DNA of 64,000 nucleotides from Frateuria_A sp051900415 (GCF_051900415.1 NZ_JBHZGL010000003.1:62001-126000); one strand, 5' to 3'. Shown: positions 24,440-35,482, numbered from the stretch's first letter. Notes: a model not told the origin generated them from the sequence alone. Numbers and translations: made by a program.

Positions 24440-25447
24440 ATGAGAACTGAATCGATGAAGCGTGGCGTCCTCGCACTGGGCATCGGCACGACCATGCTCC
24501 TCAGTGGTTGCGCCAGCCTGGCCGCCACCAAGAAGGACCCGATCGGCGGATCGGCCGCAGGTTCGACCAGCGCCAATGCCACCAAGACGCTGGAGCATTG
24601 CAACAAGCCGCTCGGCACGCTGGCGGTCGAGGAGGACACCAACCAGGACTGGTTCGCCATCCTGACCACCCAGTACCACCTGCCGGCCACCACGCCGCTG
24701 ATTCGCCTGATGATCCAGCAGAGCAACTGTTTTGTGGTGGTGGACCGCGGCCGCGCGATGAGCTCGCTGATGCAGGAGCGCGGGCTGGCCGACTCGGGCG
24801 AGTTGCGGGGCCGCAGCAACATGGGCAAGGGCCAGATGGTAGCGGCCGACTACGTGGTCACGCCCACCATCCAGTTCGCCGAGAACACCGGAGGTGGCGG
24901 CGCCGCACTCGCCGGCGTCCTGCCTTACGGGGCGCTCATCGGAGCCATTGCCGGCTCCATCAAGCATCGCGAGGCTTCGACCACGCTGATGCTTACGGAC
25001 GTGCGCTCGGGCGTGCAGGTTGCCGTGGCACAGGGGAGCGCCAGCAAGAACGACTTCGGCTTCGGCGGGCTGGGCATCGGCGGCTCCGCCGGCGGGGGCG
25101 TGGGTGGATACAGCAAGACGCCACAGGGCCGGCTCATTGCCAGCGCGTTCCTGGATTCCTACAACCAGATGGTGCGTGCCGTGCGCCACTACGCGCCGCA
25201 GAAGGTGGCCGGCGGTCTGGGTACCGGGGGCAGCCTGGGTGTCGATGGCGCATCGCGCCCGCAGGCCGAAGGCTTCTCGCTGGCCGACGCCCAGCGACGG
25301 CTTGCGGGCCTGGGTCTCTATACGAGCAAGGTCGACGGCTTGCCGGGGCCGGGTACTACCAGGGCCATCAGTCGCTTCCAGCAGATTCGCGGTCTGACGG
25401 TGACCGGCCAGCTCGACGACGCGACGGCCGAGGCGCTGAGGAACTGA
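24440..25447 (+). CDS. CsgG/HfaB-like lipoprotein with C-terminal peptidoglycan-binding domain
   Basis: This 335-residue lipoprotein has the lipobox LSGC with cysteine 24. Residues 45-235 resemble the CsgG/HfaB outer-membrane assembly family: RLMIQQSNCFVVVDRGRAM, GKGQMVAADYVVTPTIQF, a Gly-rich GGGGAALAGVLPYGALIGAI stretch and LTDVRSGVQVAVAQGSASK. Residues 278-335 form a peptidoglycan-binding_1 repeat with LADAQRRLAGLGLYTSKVDG and TTRAISRFQQIRGL. Pore-type secretion through the outer membrane is the role of CsgG, but no curli genes (csgA, B, E, F) are near. The added domain would anchor the protein to the cell wall. The ATG at 24440 follows GGAATGGAATCGCG. Confidence 0.85.
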   Translation: MRTESMKRGVLALGIGTTMLLSGCASLAATKKDPIGGSAAGSTSANATKTLEHCNKPLGTLAVEEDTNQDWFAILTTQYHLPATTPLIRLMIQQSNCFVVVDRGRAMSSLMQERGLADSGELRGRSNMGKGQMVAADYVVTPTIQFAENTGGGGAALAGVLPYGALIGAIAGSIKHREASTTLMLTDVRSGVQVAVAQGSASKNDFGFGGLGIGGSAGGGVGGYSKTPQGRLIASAFLDSYNQMVRAVRHYAPQKVAGGLGTGGSLGVDGASRPQAEGFSLADAQRRLAGLGLYTSKVDGLPGPGTTRAISRFQQIRGLTVTGQLDDATAEALRN

Positions 25448-25476
25448 CGCTCCCGCGTGGGATGTGGCATCACGAC

Positions 25477-25499
25477 GAAGCCGCCCTTGGGGCGGCTTC
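25477..25499. terminator. Bidirectional terminator between the CsgG-like gene and arsC
   Basis: GAAGCCGCC (25477-25485) pairs with GGCGGCTTC (25491-25499) around a five-base loop, followed on the plus strand by TGTTT. It lies in the convergent gap between the CsgG-like gene and arsC. Confidence 0.65.
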
Positions 25500-25527
25500 T
25501 GTTTGCGGGCTGGCATCCGCTTGGCGC

Positions 25528-25582
25528 GTAGGGTGGGCTTCAGCCCACCTTGGCGAGACAGTGGGTTGAAGTCCGCCCTGCG
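25528..25582. repeat. Dispersed repeat, family A
   Basis: GTAGGGTGGGCTTCAGCCCACC is followed by a decayed second arm, GTGGGTTGAAGTCCGCCCTGCGG. The second arm carries several changes from the copies at 18311 and 59474. It ends three bases before the arsC stop codon on the minus strand. Confidence 0.75.
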
Positions 25583-25584
25583 GT

Positions 25585-25935
25585 TTAGGGCAGGATGGCC
25601 AGGATGGCTTCCGGCGGGCGGCCGATGGCGGCCTTGCCGTTGGCCACCACAATGGGACGCTCGATCAGCTTCGGATGCGCGACCATTGCCTGCAGGATGG
25701 CTTCGTCGCCCAACGCGGCGTCATCCAGGCCCAGCTCCTTGTAGTCCGCCTCGCCCGTGCGCAGGAGCTGGCGGGGCGTCATGCCGAGCATGCGCAGCAG
25801 GGTCTGGAGCTCGTCCATGCTGGGCGGCGTATCCAGGTAATTCACGACCTCGGGTTCGATGCCGCGCGCCTGCAACAGTTCCAGCGTGCCACGCGATTTC
25901 GAGCAGCGGTTGTTGTGATAGATGCGCACGCTCAT
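25585..25935 (-). CDS. arsC: Glutaredoxin-dependent arsenate reductase
   Basis: This 116-residue protein is of the E. coli ArsC type with the catalytic cysteine C11 in NNRCSKSRGTLELL. Arginine R59 or nearby in the FKE-like part and the C-terminal RPIVVANGKAAIGRPPE support the fold. ArsC reduces arsenate to arsenite with glutathione and glutaredoxin. It is the last gene of scpA-scpB-rluB-arsC, with ATGA overlap to rluB; there is no arsR or arsB nearby, so it may be constitutively expressed rather than arsenic-inducible. YffB/Spx-like function is an alternative, but the N-terminal motif favours ArsC. Confidence 0.92.
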   Translation of the reverse strand: MSVRIYHNNRCSKSRGTLELLQARGIEPEVVNYLDTPPSMDELQTLLRMLGMTPRQLLRTGEADYKELGLDDAALGDEAILQAMVAHPKLIERPIVVANGKAAIGRPPEAILAILP

Positions 25936-27362
25936 CAGCGATTGCCGTGCCGGTTGCCGCCGCGACCGCCCGACGGGCGACTGCCGCCGCTGTGGCCCTG
26001 CGGACGGTTGCCGCGGTTCTGCGGCCGGCCGCCCTGGCCAGGCGCGCCACCCTGGCGGTTGCCGCGATTGGCGCCACCGCCACCGCCACCGCCGCCACCG
26101 CCGAAGCCCGCGTAAGGACTAGCGTTGCGTGCATCACCGCCGCGGCCAGCGCCGGGCTTGCCGCCACGGCGATTGCCGCCGGCCGGATTGCCGCCAGCCC
26201 GGTTGCCCGACGGGCCGCGGGCGCCGCCCTCGCGGCTTTCGCCGGCGAACCAGGTACGCACCGAGGGCAGCTCCTGGCCCGGCGCCACGCCGCGCTTGTT
26301 CTTGCGGCGGCCGGGGTTGGCCGGGCGCTCCGGCCGGGCGACGTTGCCGTTCACTTCCTTGCCGGGGCGGCGGCGCTGCTGCTTGCCGCGCACCGGTTCC
26401 TCGCGGATGCGGTCGAATGCGCGCAGTTCGCGCGCCTCGTCGTGGTAGGCACCGCTCCAGCCGGTCGGCGCACCGCGCTCGGGGCGGTATTCGGTGACGC
26501 TGCGGCTGGCGCGACGCTGGTGAAGCACGGGGCTGAGCGTCAGCACCGGCTGGGCCGGGCCCAGGCCGGCCGACTTGCGCAAGTCCTTGATCGCGTCCTC
26601 GGAAAGCGACTCGCTCTCGCCGCGGCGCAGCGTGCGCGGCAGCTCCACGCTGCCGTAGCGGATGCGCTTGAGGCGGCTGACCAGGAAGCCCTGGGAGTCC
26701 CACAGGCGGCGCACTTCGCGGTTGCGGCCCTCGCGGATCACCACGCGGAACCAGCTGTGGCTGCCGCCGCGACTGATGATGGCGATCTCGTCGAAGCGGG
26801 CGGGACCATCTTCCAGCTCCACGCCGGCCTTGAGCTTCTCGATCACCTCGTCAGGCACTTCACCGTGCACGCGGCAGAGGTACTCGCGGCCAAGGCCGCT
26901 CTTCGGGTGCATCAACGCATTGGCCAGCTCGCCGTCGGTGGTGAGCAGCAGCAGGCCGGTGGTGTTGATGTCCAGGCGACCCACAGCGACCCAGCGCGCG
27001 CCCTTCAGGCGCGGCAACTGCTCGAACACGGTGGGACGGCCTTCGGGATCTTCGCGGGTGGTCACCACGCCCTCGGGCTTGTGGTACAGCAGCACCTCGG
27101 TGTCGTCGCGGTTGTCGGTGGCGACAACGAACTGCTTGCCGTCGAGCACCACGCGGTCGCCGGCGTGCACGCTGGCTCCGATCCCGGCTGGCTCGCCGTT
27201 GAGTTCGACCTCGCCACCCTGGATGCGCTGCTCCAGCATGCGGCGCGAGCCGAGGCCCGCGTTGGCCAGCACCTTGTGCAGGCGCTCTTCAAGGGCGGGG
27301 TTGTTGGCCTCTTCGCGGGGTTCGCGCTTGAGGGTCAAAACGGATTTCTGCGGCGCAGTCAT
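25935..27362 (-). CDS. rluB: 23S rRNA pseudouridine synthase RluB with long Gly/Arg-rich tail
   Basis: This 475-residue protein has an S4 RNA-binding domain at about residues 25-85 and a pseudouridine synthase domain with the catalytic aspartate D131 in VGRLDINTTGLLLLTTDGE. RluB makes pseudouridine 2605 in 23S rRNA. The usual catalytic part ends near residue 260. From about 290 a tail rich in Gly, Arg and Asn follows, with an uninterrupted glycine run near residues 425-434 and further RGN and GNR blocks. The tail is basic and unstructured and may strengthen rRNA binding. Its start overlaps the scpB stop in ATGA, and its stop overlaps arsC in ATGA. Confidence 0.93.
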   Translation of the reverse strand: MTAPQKSVLTLKREPREEANNPALEERLHKVLANAGLGSRRMLEQRIQGGEVELNGEPAGIGASVHAGDRVVLDGKQFVVATDNRDDTEVLLYHKPEGVVTTREDPEGRPTVFEQLPRLKGARWVAVGRLDINTTGLLLLTTDGELANALMHPKSGLGREYLCRVHGEVPDEVIEKLKAGVELEDGPARFDEIAIISRGGSHSWFRVVIREGRNREVRRLWDSQGFLVSRLKRIRYGSVELPRTLRRGESESLSEDAIKDLRKSAGLGPAQPVLTLSPVLHQRRASRSVTEYRPERGAPTGWSGAYHDEARELRAFDRIREEPVRGKQQRRRPGKEVNGNVARPERPANPGRRKNKRGVAPGQELPSVRTWFAGESREGGARGPSGNRAGGNPAGGNRRGGKPGAGRGGDARNASPYAGFGGGGGGGGGGANRGNRQGGAPGQGGRPQNRGNRPQGHSGGSRPSGGRGGNRHGNR

Positions 27363-28216
27363 GCGCGGTACTCCTCGGTGTCCTGCTCGGCGGCGTCTTC
27401 GTCGACGTCCGCAGGGGCTGCTGCCTCGTCGGCAGTGGCGGATGGGGTGGGCGTCTCGTCGTCGGACGCGGCGGTGGTTTCGATGGCGTCGGCCGGTTCG
27501 GCCTCGGCGTCGGCGGGCGTTGGCGCGTCGCCGGTGGCTGCTTCGTCCGGGCTGGACTCGGCGGTGATCTGATCGGCTTCGGTGGCTTCTTCCGACGTGG
27601 CGTCAGCGTTTTCCTCGTCCGGATCGATCGGCAGGTCCTTGATCACCCGCGGCGGCAGCGGCTCCTGGTCGAGCCGCAGCTGCGGGTCTTCCATGTCGCG
27701 GATCTCCGACAAGGGCGGCAGTTCGTCCAGCGACTTGAGGTTGAAGTAGTCGAGGAAGGCGCGGGTGGTGCCGAACAGCGCCGGCCGGCCGGGCACGTCG
27801 CGGTGGCCAACCACGCGGACCCACTCGCGCTCTTCCAGCGTCTTGATGATGTTGGAAGAGACCACCACGCCGCGGATCTGCTCGATCTCCGGCCGGGTGA
27901 TCGGCTGGCGGTAGGCGATCAACGCGAGGGTTTCCAGCAGCGCACGCGAGTAGCGGCTGGGCTTCTCGGTCCACATGCGCGACACCCACGGGTGCACGTC
28001 CTGGCGGACCTGGTAGCGGAAGCCGGAAGCGACTTCCTTCAGCTCCACACCGCGCCCGTTGCAGTCTTCGCCCAGCGCCTCGAGCGCGCGCGCGATGGCC
28101 TCGCGGTCGACCTGGTCCTCTTCGACGAACAGCTCGCCCAGCTGCGCCACGGTGAGCGGCTGGCTGGCGGCGAGCAGGGCTGCCTCGATGATCGGTTTGA
28201 GTTGCTCGATCTGCAT
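27359..28216 (-). CDS. scpB: Segregation and condensation protein B with acidic tail
   Basis: This 285-residue protein has the ScpB double winged-helix core: MQIEQLKPIIEAALLAASQP at the N-terminus and ALIAYRQPITRPEIEQIRGV near residues 98-117, followed by VVGHRDVPGRPALFGTT. ScpB with ScpA forms the kleisin subcomplex of the Smc condensin. From residue 200 to the end (DEENADATSEE onward) lies an 85-residue tail dominated by Ala, Glu, Asp and Thr, which is strongly acidic. It lies 28 bases after scpA and overlaps rluB in ATGA. The acidic tail here and the basic tail of rluB are opposite in charge, a coincidence or an interaction. Confidence 0.95.
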   Translation of the reverse strand: MQIEQLKPIIEAALLAASQPLTVAQLGELFVEEDQVDREAIARALEALGEDCNGRGVELKEVASGFRYQVRQDVHPWVSRMWTEKPSRYSRALLETLALIAYRQPITRPEIEQIRGVVVSSNIIKTLEEREWVRVVGHRDVPGRPALFGTTRAFLDYFNLKSLDELPPLSEIRDMEDPQLRLDQEPLPPRVIKDLPIDPDEENADATSEEATEADQITAESSPDEAATGDAPTPADAEAEPADAIETTAASDDETPTPSATADEAAAPADVDEDAAEQDTEEYRA

Positions 28217-28244
28217 GGCCTGATGATTTTCGGGAAGCCGGCGC

Positions 28245-29147
28245 CTACTCGGCGGCGGCGGACACCGGCACGTCGTCCGGCAGTTCGGCGCTTTCCTCGG
28301 CAAGCGAGGCCTTCGCCTTGATATAGATCGGCGCCAGCGGTTCTTCCTGCACGACTTCCACCAGCATTTCCTTGGCCAGCTCGAGCATCGAAAGGAACGT
28401 CACCACGACGCCCAGGCGGCCTTCGTTGATGTCGAAAAGGCTTTCGAACCGGTGGAAGACGCCATCTTCGAGCCGGCTCAGCAGTTCGCCCATGCGCTGG
28501 CGCACGCTCAGCGCCTCGCGCTTGATCGCGTGGTGGCCGAACAGTTCGGCGCGGTGCATCACATCCTTGAGCGCCAGCAGCATTTCCTTCAGGTCCAGCG
28601 GTGGCGGCAGCTTGACCACGTTGCGCTCGCCGACTTCGGCGTGCACTGCGACCGTGTCGCGTTCGACGCGGGGCAGGGTGTCGATATCCTCGGCCGCCTT
28701 CTTGAAACGTTCGTATTCCTGCAGGCGGCGCACCAGTTCGGCGCGCGGGTCGTCCTCGATGCCTTCCTCGGCGGGCGGCCGCGGAAGCAGCAGGCGCGAC
28801 TTGATCTCGCCCAGGATCGCGGCCATCAGCAGGTACTCGGCCGCCAGCTCCAGGCGCATCACGTCCCGCATCATGTCGATGTATTCCATGTATTGCCGGG
28901 TGATCTCGGCAATCGGAATGTCCAGGATGTCTAGATTCTGGCGACGGATCAGGTAGAGCAGCAGGTCCAGCGGCCCCTCGAACGCCTCGAGAAAAACTTC
29001 CAACGCGTCCGGCGGGATGTACAGGTCCTGCGGCATCTGCAACAACGGTTCGCCGCGCACGACCGCCAGCGGCATTTCCTGCTGCTGGGGGATCGACGCG
29101 AAGGCGTCCTGCGACGGTGCGGCCGGCTGCTGCGGTTCTGTGCTCAT
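28245..29147 (-). CDS. scpA: Segregation and condensation protein A
   Basis: This 300-residue kleisin bridges the Smc heads with ScpB. Conserved features are LEAFEGPLDLLLYLIRRQNLDI near residue 55, DIPIAEITRQYMEYI and LELAAEYLLMAAILGEIKSRLLL near 100-120, followed by the C-terminal winged helix with VVVTFLSMLELAKE. The start is ATG at 29147; a TTG codon one position upstream at 29150 is a less likely alternative. It is the first gene of the scpA-scpB-rluB-arsC operon. The 691-base upstream gap has no visible gene. The length is slightly more than the E. coli-like family because of the N-terminal QPAAPSQ region. Confidence 0.95.
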   Translation of the reverse strand: MSTEPQQPAAPSQDAFASIPQQQEMPLAVVRGEPLLQMPQDLYIPPDALEVFLEAFEGPLDLLLYLIRRQNLDILDIPIAEITRQYMEYIDMMRDVMRLELAAEYLLMAAILGEIKSRLLLPRPPAEEGIEDDPRAELVRRLQEYERFKKAAEDIDTLPRVERDTVAVHAEVGERNVVKLPPPLDLKEMLLALKDVMHRAELFGHHAIKREALSVRQRMGELLSRLEDGVFHRFESLFDINEGRLGVVVTFLSMLELAKEMLVEVVQEEPLAPIYIKAKASLAEESAELPDDVPVSAAAE

Positions 29148-29838
29148 CAATGCATGTCGTGAGGCCGCTCACGCGGCCGGCAATGCGTTCAAACCTTTCG
29201 TCCTGGCCGGGCGTCGCCCTGCGGACGGTATCCCCTCGTGACCGCGGCTTCAGGCCGACGGCCGGTCAAGCTGGCTTGCCGCTTTCGGCGCAGCCGTCGC
29301 CGCGGTATCGCATGACGAAGCCGCGCCACGGCGGTTCGGTCAGGCGGCTCAGGCGACCACCAAGGCGCCCGTGCTGGGCATCAGGCCCCGAAGCGGACGC
29401 AAGACAGGATGGCGACGCGGCGCCACGGACGGTTCAAATCGATCTGCCGGGAACCTGGGAAGCATGCCGCGATGGCCGGTATCGACCGGCACGGCGCACG
29501 CTGGAACCGGGCATGGCGACAGGTTAGCGGTAGCGTTGCGGCAAGTCCAGTATATGCCCGCGGGTGGGGCAGCATGTGACACGTTGTGTCGTGCTTGCAG
29601 CCGAGCGCGGCAGTTCGGGCGCTCGGCCGATGGAGCGTCGGATGATGTCGCCCCGATCCATGAATGGCATGATGCTTGCTTTTACCGGTGTGAGGGCGAT
29701 CGCGTTCGCGCTACGCGCGCGGGCCGCTGAATGCCGGCGGCTGTGGGCGGCAACAAGGTTGTCGATGGGGCGCAGGATGCGTCGTACGATCACAGGGACG
29801 TCACGGGGGCGCGGGTGCGCTTCGACTTGGGGAGCTAG
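29148..29838. other. 691-base gap with no convincing gene
   Basis: This region separates scpA from the PilZ gene. The only long open frames are of low-complexity Arg/Ala composition. There is a possible -35/-10 on the minus strand for scpA, but none close to consensus. TTGACG-like boxes are absent. No tRNA cloverleaf or riboswitch motif is seen. It may be a decayed gene remnant, because other Xanthomonadales often carry an acylphosphatase or a threonylcarbamoyl-AMP synthase here; that is memory-based and uncertain. Confidence 0.5.
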
Positions 29839-30207
29839 ATGACGATCGAAGACAACGTGGCGGATGAATCGGGCCCCAAGTTCCTGCGGCCCGCGCGCAT
29901 GCGCATCGAAACGACCGTGCTGATGAGCCATGGGGTGCAGTCCCATCCGACCGAACTGGTCGACATTTCCGCCACGGGCGCGCTGTTGCGCCGACCGCTG
30001 GGTTGGCAGGGCGAGCTGGGGCAGGCGTGGGTGCTCGACATGATTTTCGGCCGCGACCTGCACATCCACCTGGAGGCGGTGGTCGCGCGCATTTCCGACC
30101 GCCACATCGGTTTCGCCTATTCGCGCATTCCGGAAGACAAGCAGGTACCGCTGTGGAACCTGCTCGGTGGTTACGCCGACATCCTGGAGCATTGGCGGGA
30201 GGAGTGA
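29839..30207 (+). CDS. PilZ domain protein
   Basis: This 122-residue protein is a single PilZ domain with the cyclic-di-GMP-binding features: RPARMR (17-22) with the arginine pair, and DISATGA (42-48), a match to the D/NxSxxG motif. The domain continues with FGRDLHIHLEAVVARISDRHIGFAY. Stand-alone PilZ proteins respond to c-di-GMP and control motility, adhesion or pilus function. The ATG at 29839 follows GGGGAGCTAG. No genes of the flagellar or pilus type are near, so the target is unknown. The following sequence holds a partial repeat of family B. Confidence 0.9.
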   Translation: MTIEDNVADESGPKFLRPARMRIETTVLMSHGVQSHPTELVDISATGALLRRPLGWQGELGQAWVLDMIFGRDLHIHLEAVVARISDRHIGFAYSRIPEDKQVPLWNLLGGYADILEHWREE

Positions 30208-30225
30208 ACCCGCCTTGCGAGCCCG

Positions 30226-30258
30226 AGGAGCCCGCTAGCGGGCGATGCTCCTGCTGAA
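30226..30258. repeat. Dispersed repeat, family B (partial)
   Basis: A truncated form GGAGCCCGCTAGCGGGCGATGCTC follows the PilZ gene. It lacks the second arm of the complete copies at 36664 and 54853 and could be a remnant. Confidence 0.65.
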
Positions 30259-30305
30259 CGGTACGAAGAGCCTTGCCCGCACGCCGGCTCTACAAGAAGT
30301 GTCTG

Positions 30306-31991
30306 TCAAGCGGGAGTTTTCTTCTGCTCGTTGCGCAGCTCGCGACGAAGAATCTTGCCCACGTTGGACTTGGGCAGCGCATCGCGGAATTCGATCTGGC
30401 GCGGGCGTTTGTAACCGGTCAGGTTGTCGTGGCAAAACTGCTTGAGCACGTCGGCGGTCAGCGCCGGGTCCTTGCGCACCACGAAAAGCTTCACCACCTC
30501 GCCGGAGTGCTCGTCCGGCACGCCCACGGCGGCGACCTCGGCCACGCCCGGATGCTGCATCACGACGTCCTCGACCTCGTTCGGATACACGTTGAAGCCC
30601 GAGACCAGGATCATGTCCTTCTTGCGATCGACGATGTAGACGTAGCCGTTCTCGTCCATGCGGGCGATGTCGCCGGTGTGCAGCCACCCATCGGTGCCCA
30701 GCACCTTGGCGGTCTCCTCGGGTCGCTGCCAGTAGCCCTGCATCACCTGCGGGCCGCGCACCATCAGCTCCCCGGTTTCGCCGATCGCGAGCGGCTGGTT
30801 TTCTTCGGACCAGATCGCGACATCGGTGGAAGGCACCGGCAGGCCGATCGAGCCGTTGTACTCCCGCAGGTCCAGCGGGTTGATGCACACCGCCGGGGAG
30901 GTTTCGGTCAGGCCGTAGGCCTCGGCCAGGGTGCAACCCGTGGTCTTTTTCCAGCGCTCGGCGACCGCGCGCTGCACCGCCATGCCGCCGCCCAGGGTCA
31001 GGTGCAGGCGGGAGAAGTCCAGCTCCGCGAAACCTGGCGTGTTGAGCAGGCCGTTGAACAGGGTGTTGACGCCGGTGAGCGCCGTGAAACCGGATTTCTT
31101 CAGTTCCTTGACGAAGCCCGGCATGTCGCGCGGATTGGTGATCAGCCAATTCAGACCACCAAGGCGCATGAACACCAGGCCGTTCGCCGTCAGCGAGAAG
31201 ATGTGGTACAGCGGCAGCGCCGTGATGATCACCTCTTCGCCGGGCTTGGCCAGATCGCCGATCCAGGCGCTGGCCTGCAGCATGTTGGCGACCATGTTGC
31301 CGTGGCTGAGCATCGCGCCCTTGGCGACGCCCGTGGTGCCGCCGGTGTACTGCAGGAAGGCGAGGTCGGCGTGGCCCAGCTGCACCTTGGGCATCGGATG
31401 TGATGCGCCCTGTGCCAGTGCGTCGCGGAAGCGCACTGCCTTCGGCAGCGAGTAGGCCGGCACCATCTTCTTGACGTGCTTGAGCACGAAGTTGACCAGC
31501 GCGCCCTTGGGGAAGCCCAACAGGTCGCCGATGCCGGTGGTGACCACGTGCTCGACGTGGGTCTGGTCGATGACCTCCTGCAACGTGGAGGCGAAGTTGT
31601 CCAGCACCACGATGGCCTTGGCGCCGGAATCCTCCAACTGGTGCTTCAGCTCGCGGGCCGTATAGAGCGGGTTGGTGTTGACCACCACGACGCCCGCTCG
31701 CAGCGCGCCGAACAGCGCGATCGGATACTGCAGCACGTTGGGCAGCATGATGGCGAGGCGGTCGCCCTTCTTCAGGCCCAGCACACCGGTGAGGTAGCCG
31801 GCGAACTGGCGGCTCAGGATCTCGATCTCGCCATAGCTCAGTTGCTTGCCGAAGCTTGCGAAAGCCGGTTTGTCGCGGAACTTGCCGAAGGCTTCTTCCA
31901 CCACCTCCGCCACCGACGCGTAGGCGTTGACGTCGATCTGGGCGGGTACGTCATGCGGATAGTGGGCAAGCCACGGACGCTCGTTGCTCAT
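30306..31991 (-). CDS. fadD: Long-chain fatty acid--CoA ligase
   Basis: This 561-residue protein is an adenylate-forming enzyme with the ATP loop YTGGTTGVAKGAMLSHGN near residues 210-228, the acyl-binding YGLTETSP near 355, GWLHTGDIARMDENGYVYIVDRKKDM near 430 and the C-terminal lysine in LPKSNVGKILRRELR. The motif set and the length match FadD, which activates fatty acids for beta-oxidation and phospholipid synthesis at the inner membrane. The start MSNERPWLAHYP at 31991 follows AGGAACAG. It is divergent from a small lipoprotein gene and lies downstream of no other fad gene. Confidence 0.95.
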   Translation of the reverse strand: MSNERPWLAHYPHDVPAQIDVNAYASVAEVVEEAFGKFRDKPAFASFGKQLSYGEIEILSRQFAGYLTGVLGLKKGDRLAIMLPNVLQYPIALFGALRAGVVVVNTNPLYTARELKHQLEDSGAKAIVVLDNFASTLQEVIDQTHVEHVVTTGIGDLLGFPKGALVNFVLKHVKKMVPAYSLPKAVRFRDALAQGASHPMPKVQLGHADLAFLQYTGGTTGVAKGAMLSHGNMVANMLQASAWIGDLAKPGEEVIITALPLYHIFSLTANGLVFMRLGGLNWLITNPRDMPGFVKELKKSGFTALTGVNTLFNGLLNTPGFAELDFSRLHLTLGGGMAVQRAVAERWKKTTGCTLAEAYGLTETSPAVCINPLDLREYNGSIGLPVPSTDVAIWSEENQPLAIGETGELMVRGPQVMQGYWQRPEETAKVLGTDGWLHTGDIARMDENGYVYIVDRKKDMILVSGFNVYPNEVEDVVMQHPGVAEVAAVGVPDEHSGEVVKLFVVRKDPALTADVLKQFCHDNLTGYKRPRQIEFRDALPKSNVGKILRRELRNEQKKTPA

Positions 31992-32089
31992 GTACTGTTC
32001 CTGTTCCCCGTTCGGCCTTGCGGCCGAGGCATTGGAGCATACGCCCGCGCACGGCGGCAAGCCGCGTTGCGGCGAGGATCGGAGGGTTC

Positions 32090-32530
32090 ATGCAAGTGCG
32101 AAAAATGCTGTCTTCCGTTGGTTTTGCGCTGGTGCTCGCGGTAAGCGCCGGATGCCGGCACGCGCCTGACGAAACACGCATTCGCGAGGCGATCGCATCC
32201 GCCGAACAGGCTGCCGAACAGGCCGATGCCGGCGGCGTGGTCGAGCCACTCAGCGAGGACTTCGACGGCAATGGCGGCCGGCTCGGGCGGAAAGAGATCG
32301 CGAACCTGATCCGGCTGGCGCGTCTGCGTGGTGAGCACGTCGGGGTGACGCTCGGGCCGATTTCGGTGGAGCGGCGCGGCGAGCGGCTGGTGGCGGACTT
32401 CACCGTGACGCTCACCCAGGGCAGCCGCCTGCTACCGGATGCGGCGGGCGTGTACCAAGTGGAAACGGCGTGGCGCAGGGATGGGGACGAGTGGCGCTGC
32501 TACAGCGCGACGTGGAAGCGGCAGCTTTAG
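32090..32530 (+). CDS. Small lipoprotein (NTF2-like)
   Basis: This 146-residue lipoprotein has the lipobox VSAGC with cysteine 22. The mature part, with DEREAIASAEQAAEQADAG-like acidic helix and a C-terminal AGVYQVETAWRRDGDEWRCYSATW, resembles a small NTF2-like or SnoaL-type fold: a helix, then a curved beta sheet ending in W. No catalytic residues are evident. It is divergent from fadD. The start at 32090 begins MQVRKM; an earlier in-frame start at 32018 would place the signal peptide internally. Role unknown; family assignment is from fold impression only. Confidence 0.65.
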   Translation: MQVRKMLSSVGFALVLAVSAGCRHAPDETRIREAIASAEQAAEQADAGGVVEPLSEDFDGNGGRLGRKEIANLIRLARLRGEHVGVTLGPISVERRGERLVADFTVTLTQGSRLLPDAAGVYQVETAWRRDGDEWRCYSATWKRQL

Positions 32531-32570
32531 CCCGTTGGCCTGTCGCTCACAGTTCCCGTGCGCCTCCTAC

Positions 32571-32729
32571 CGAGCCTTCCCCCGCTTGCGGGGGAAGGTG
32601 CCGACAGGCGGATGGGGGAAGCCTGGCGAAAGGCTTCCCCTCACGAAGCGGACCCTTGATAGGGGAGTCTGAGGCAAGACCTCCCCCATCCGCCCTCCGG
32701 GCACCTTCCCCCGCAGGCGGGGGAAGGAA
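32571..32729. repeat. Inverted doublet of repeat family D
   Basis: A first copy, CTTCCCCCGCTTGCGGGGGAAGG then the CAGGCGGATGGGGGAAGC part (about 32569-32624), is followed by an inverted copy CTCCCCCATCCGCC then CACCTTCCCCCGCAGGCGGGGGAAGG (about 32677-32729). Roughly 50 bases separate them. The arrangement is REPIN-like. It lies downstream of the small lipoprotein. Confidence 0.75.
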
Positions 32730-32758
32730 CATCCGGATGCAGGGGACTACGGAAACGA

Positions 32759-32782
32759 AAAGGCCGCCCGGAGGCGGCCTTT
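32759..32782 (-). terminator. Intrinsic terminator of acnA
   Basis: AAAGGCCGCC (32759-32768) pairs with GGCGGCCTTT (32773-32782) over the loop CGGA. On the minus strand it is followed by TTTTCG, completing a rho-independent terminator just downstream of the acnA stop at 32804. Confidence 0.85.
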
Positions 32783-32803
32783 CGCTGGATCCAGGCGCTA
32801 GCC

Positions 32804-35482
<2,679 letters not shown>

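Noticed and set aside
24440..25447. A curli secretion locus
   Set aside because: Only one CsgG-like protein is present; no csgA, csgB, csgE or csgF is nearby.
25585..25935. An arsenic resistance operon
   Set aside because: ArsC stands at the end of the scp-rluB operon; arsR, arsB or acr3 are absent.
25464..27572. A 702-codon open frame opposite rluB and scpB
   Set aside because: It is an Ala/Arg-rich shadow of the sense genes, with no plausible start or domain.
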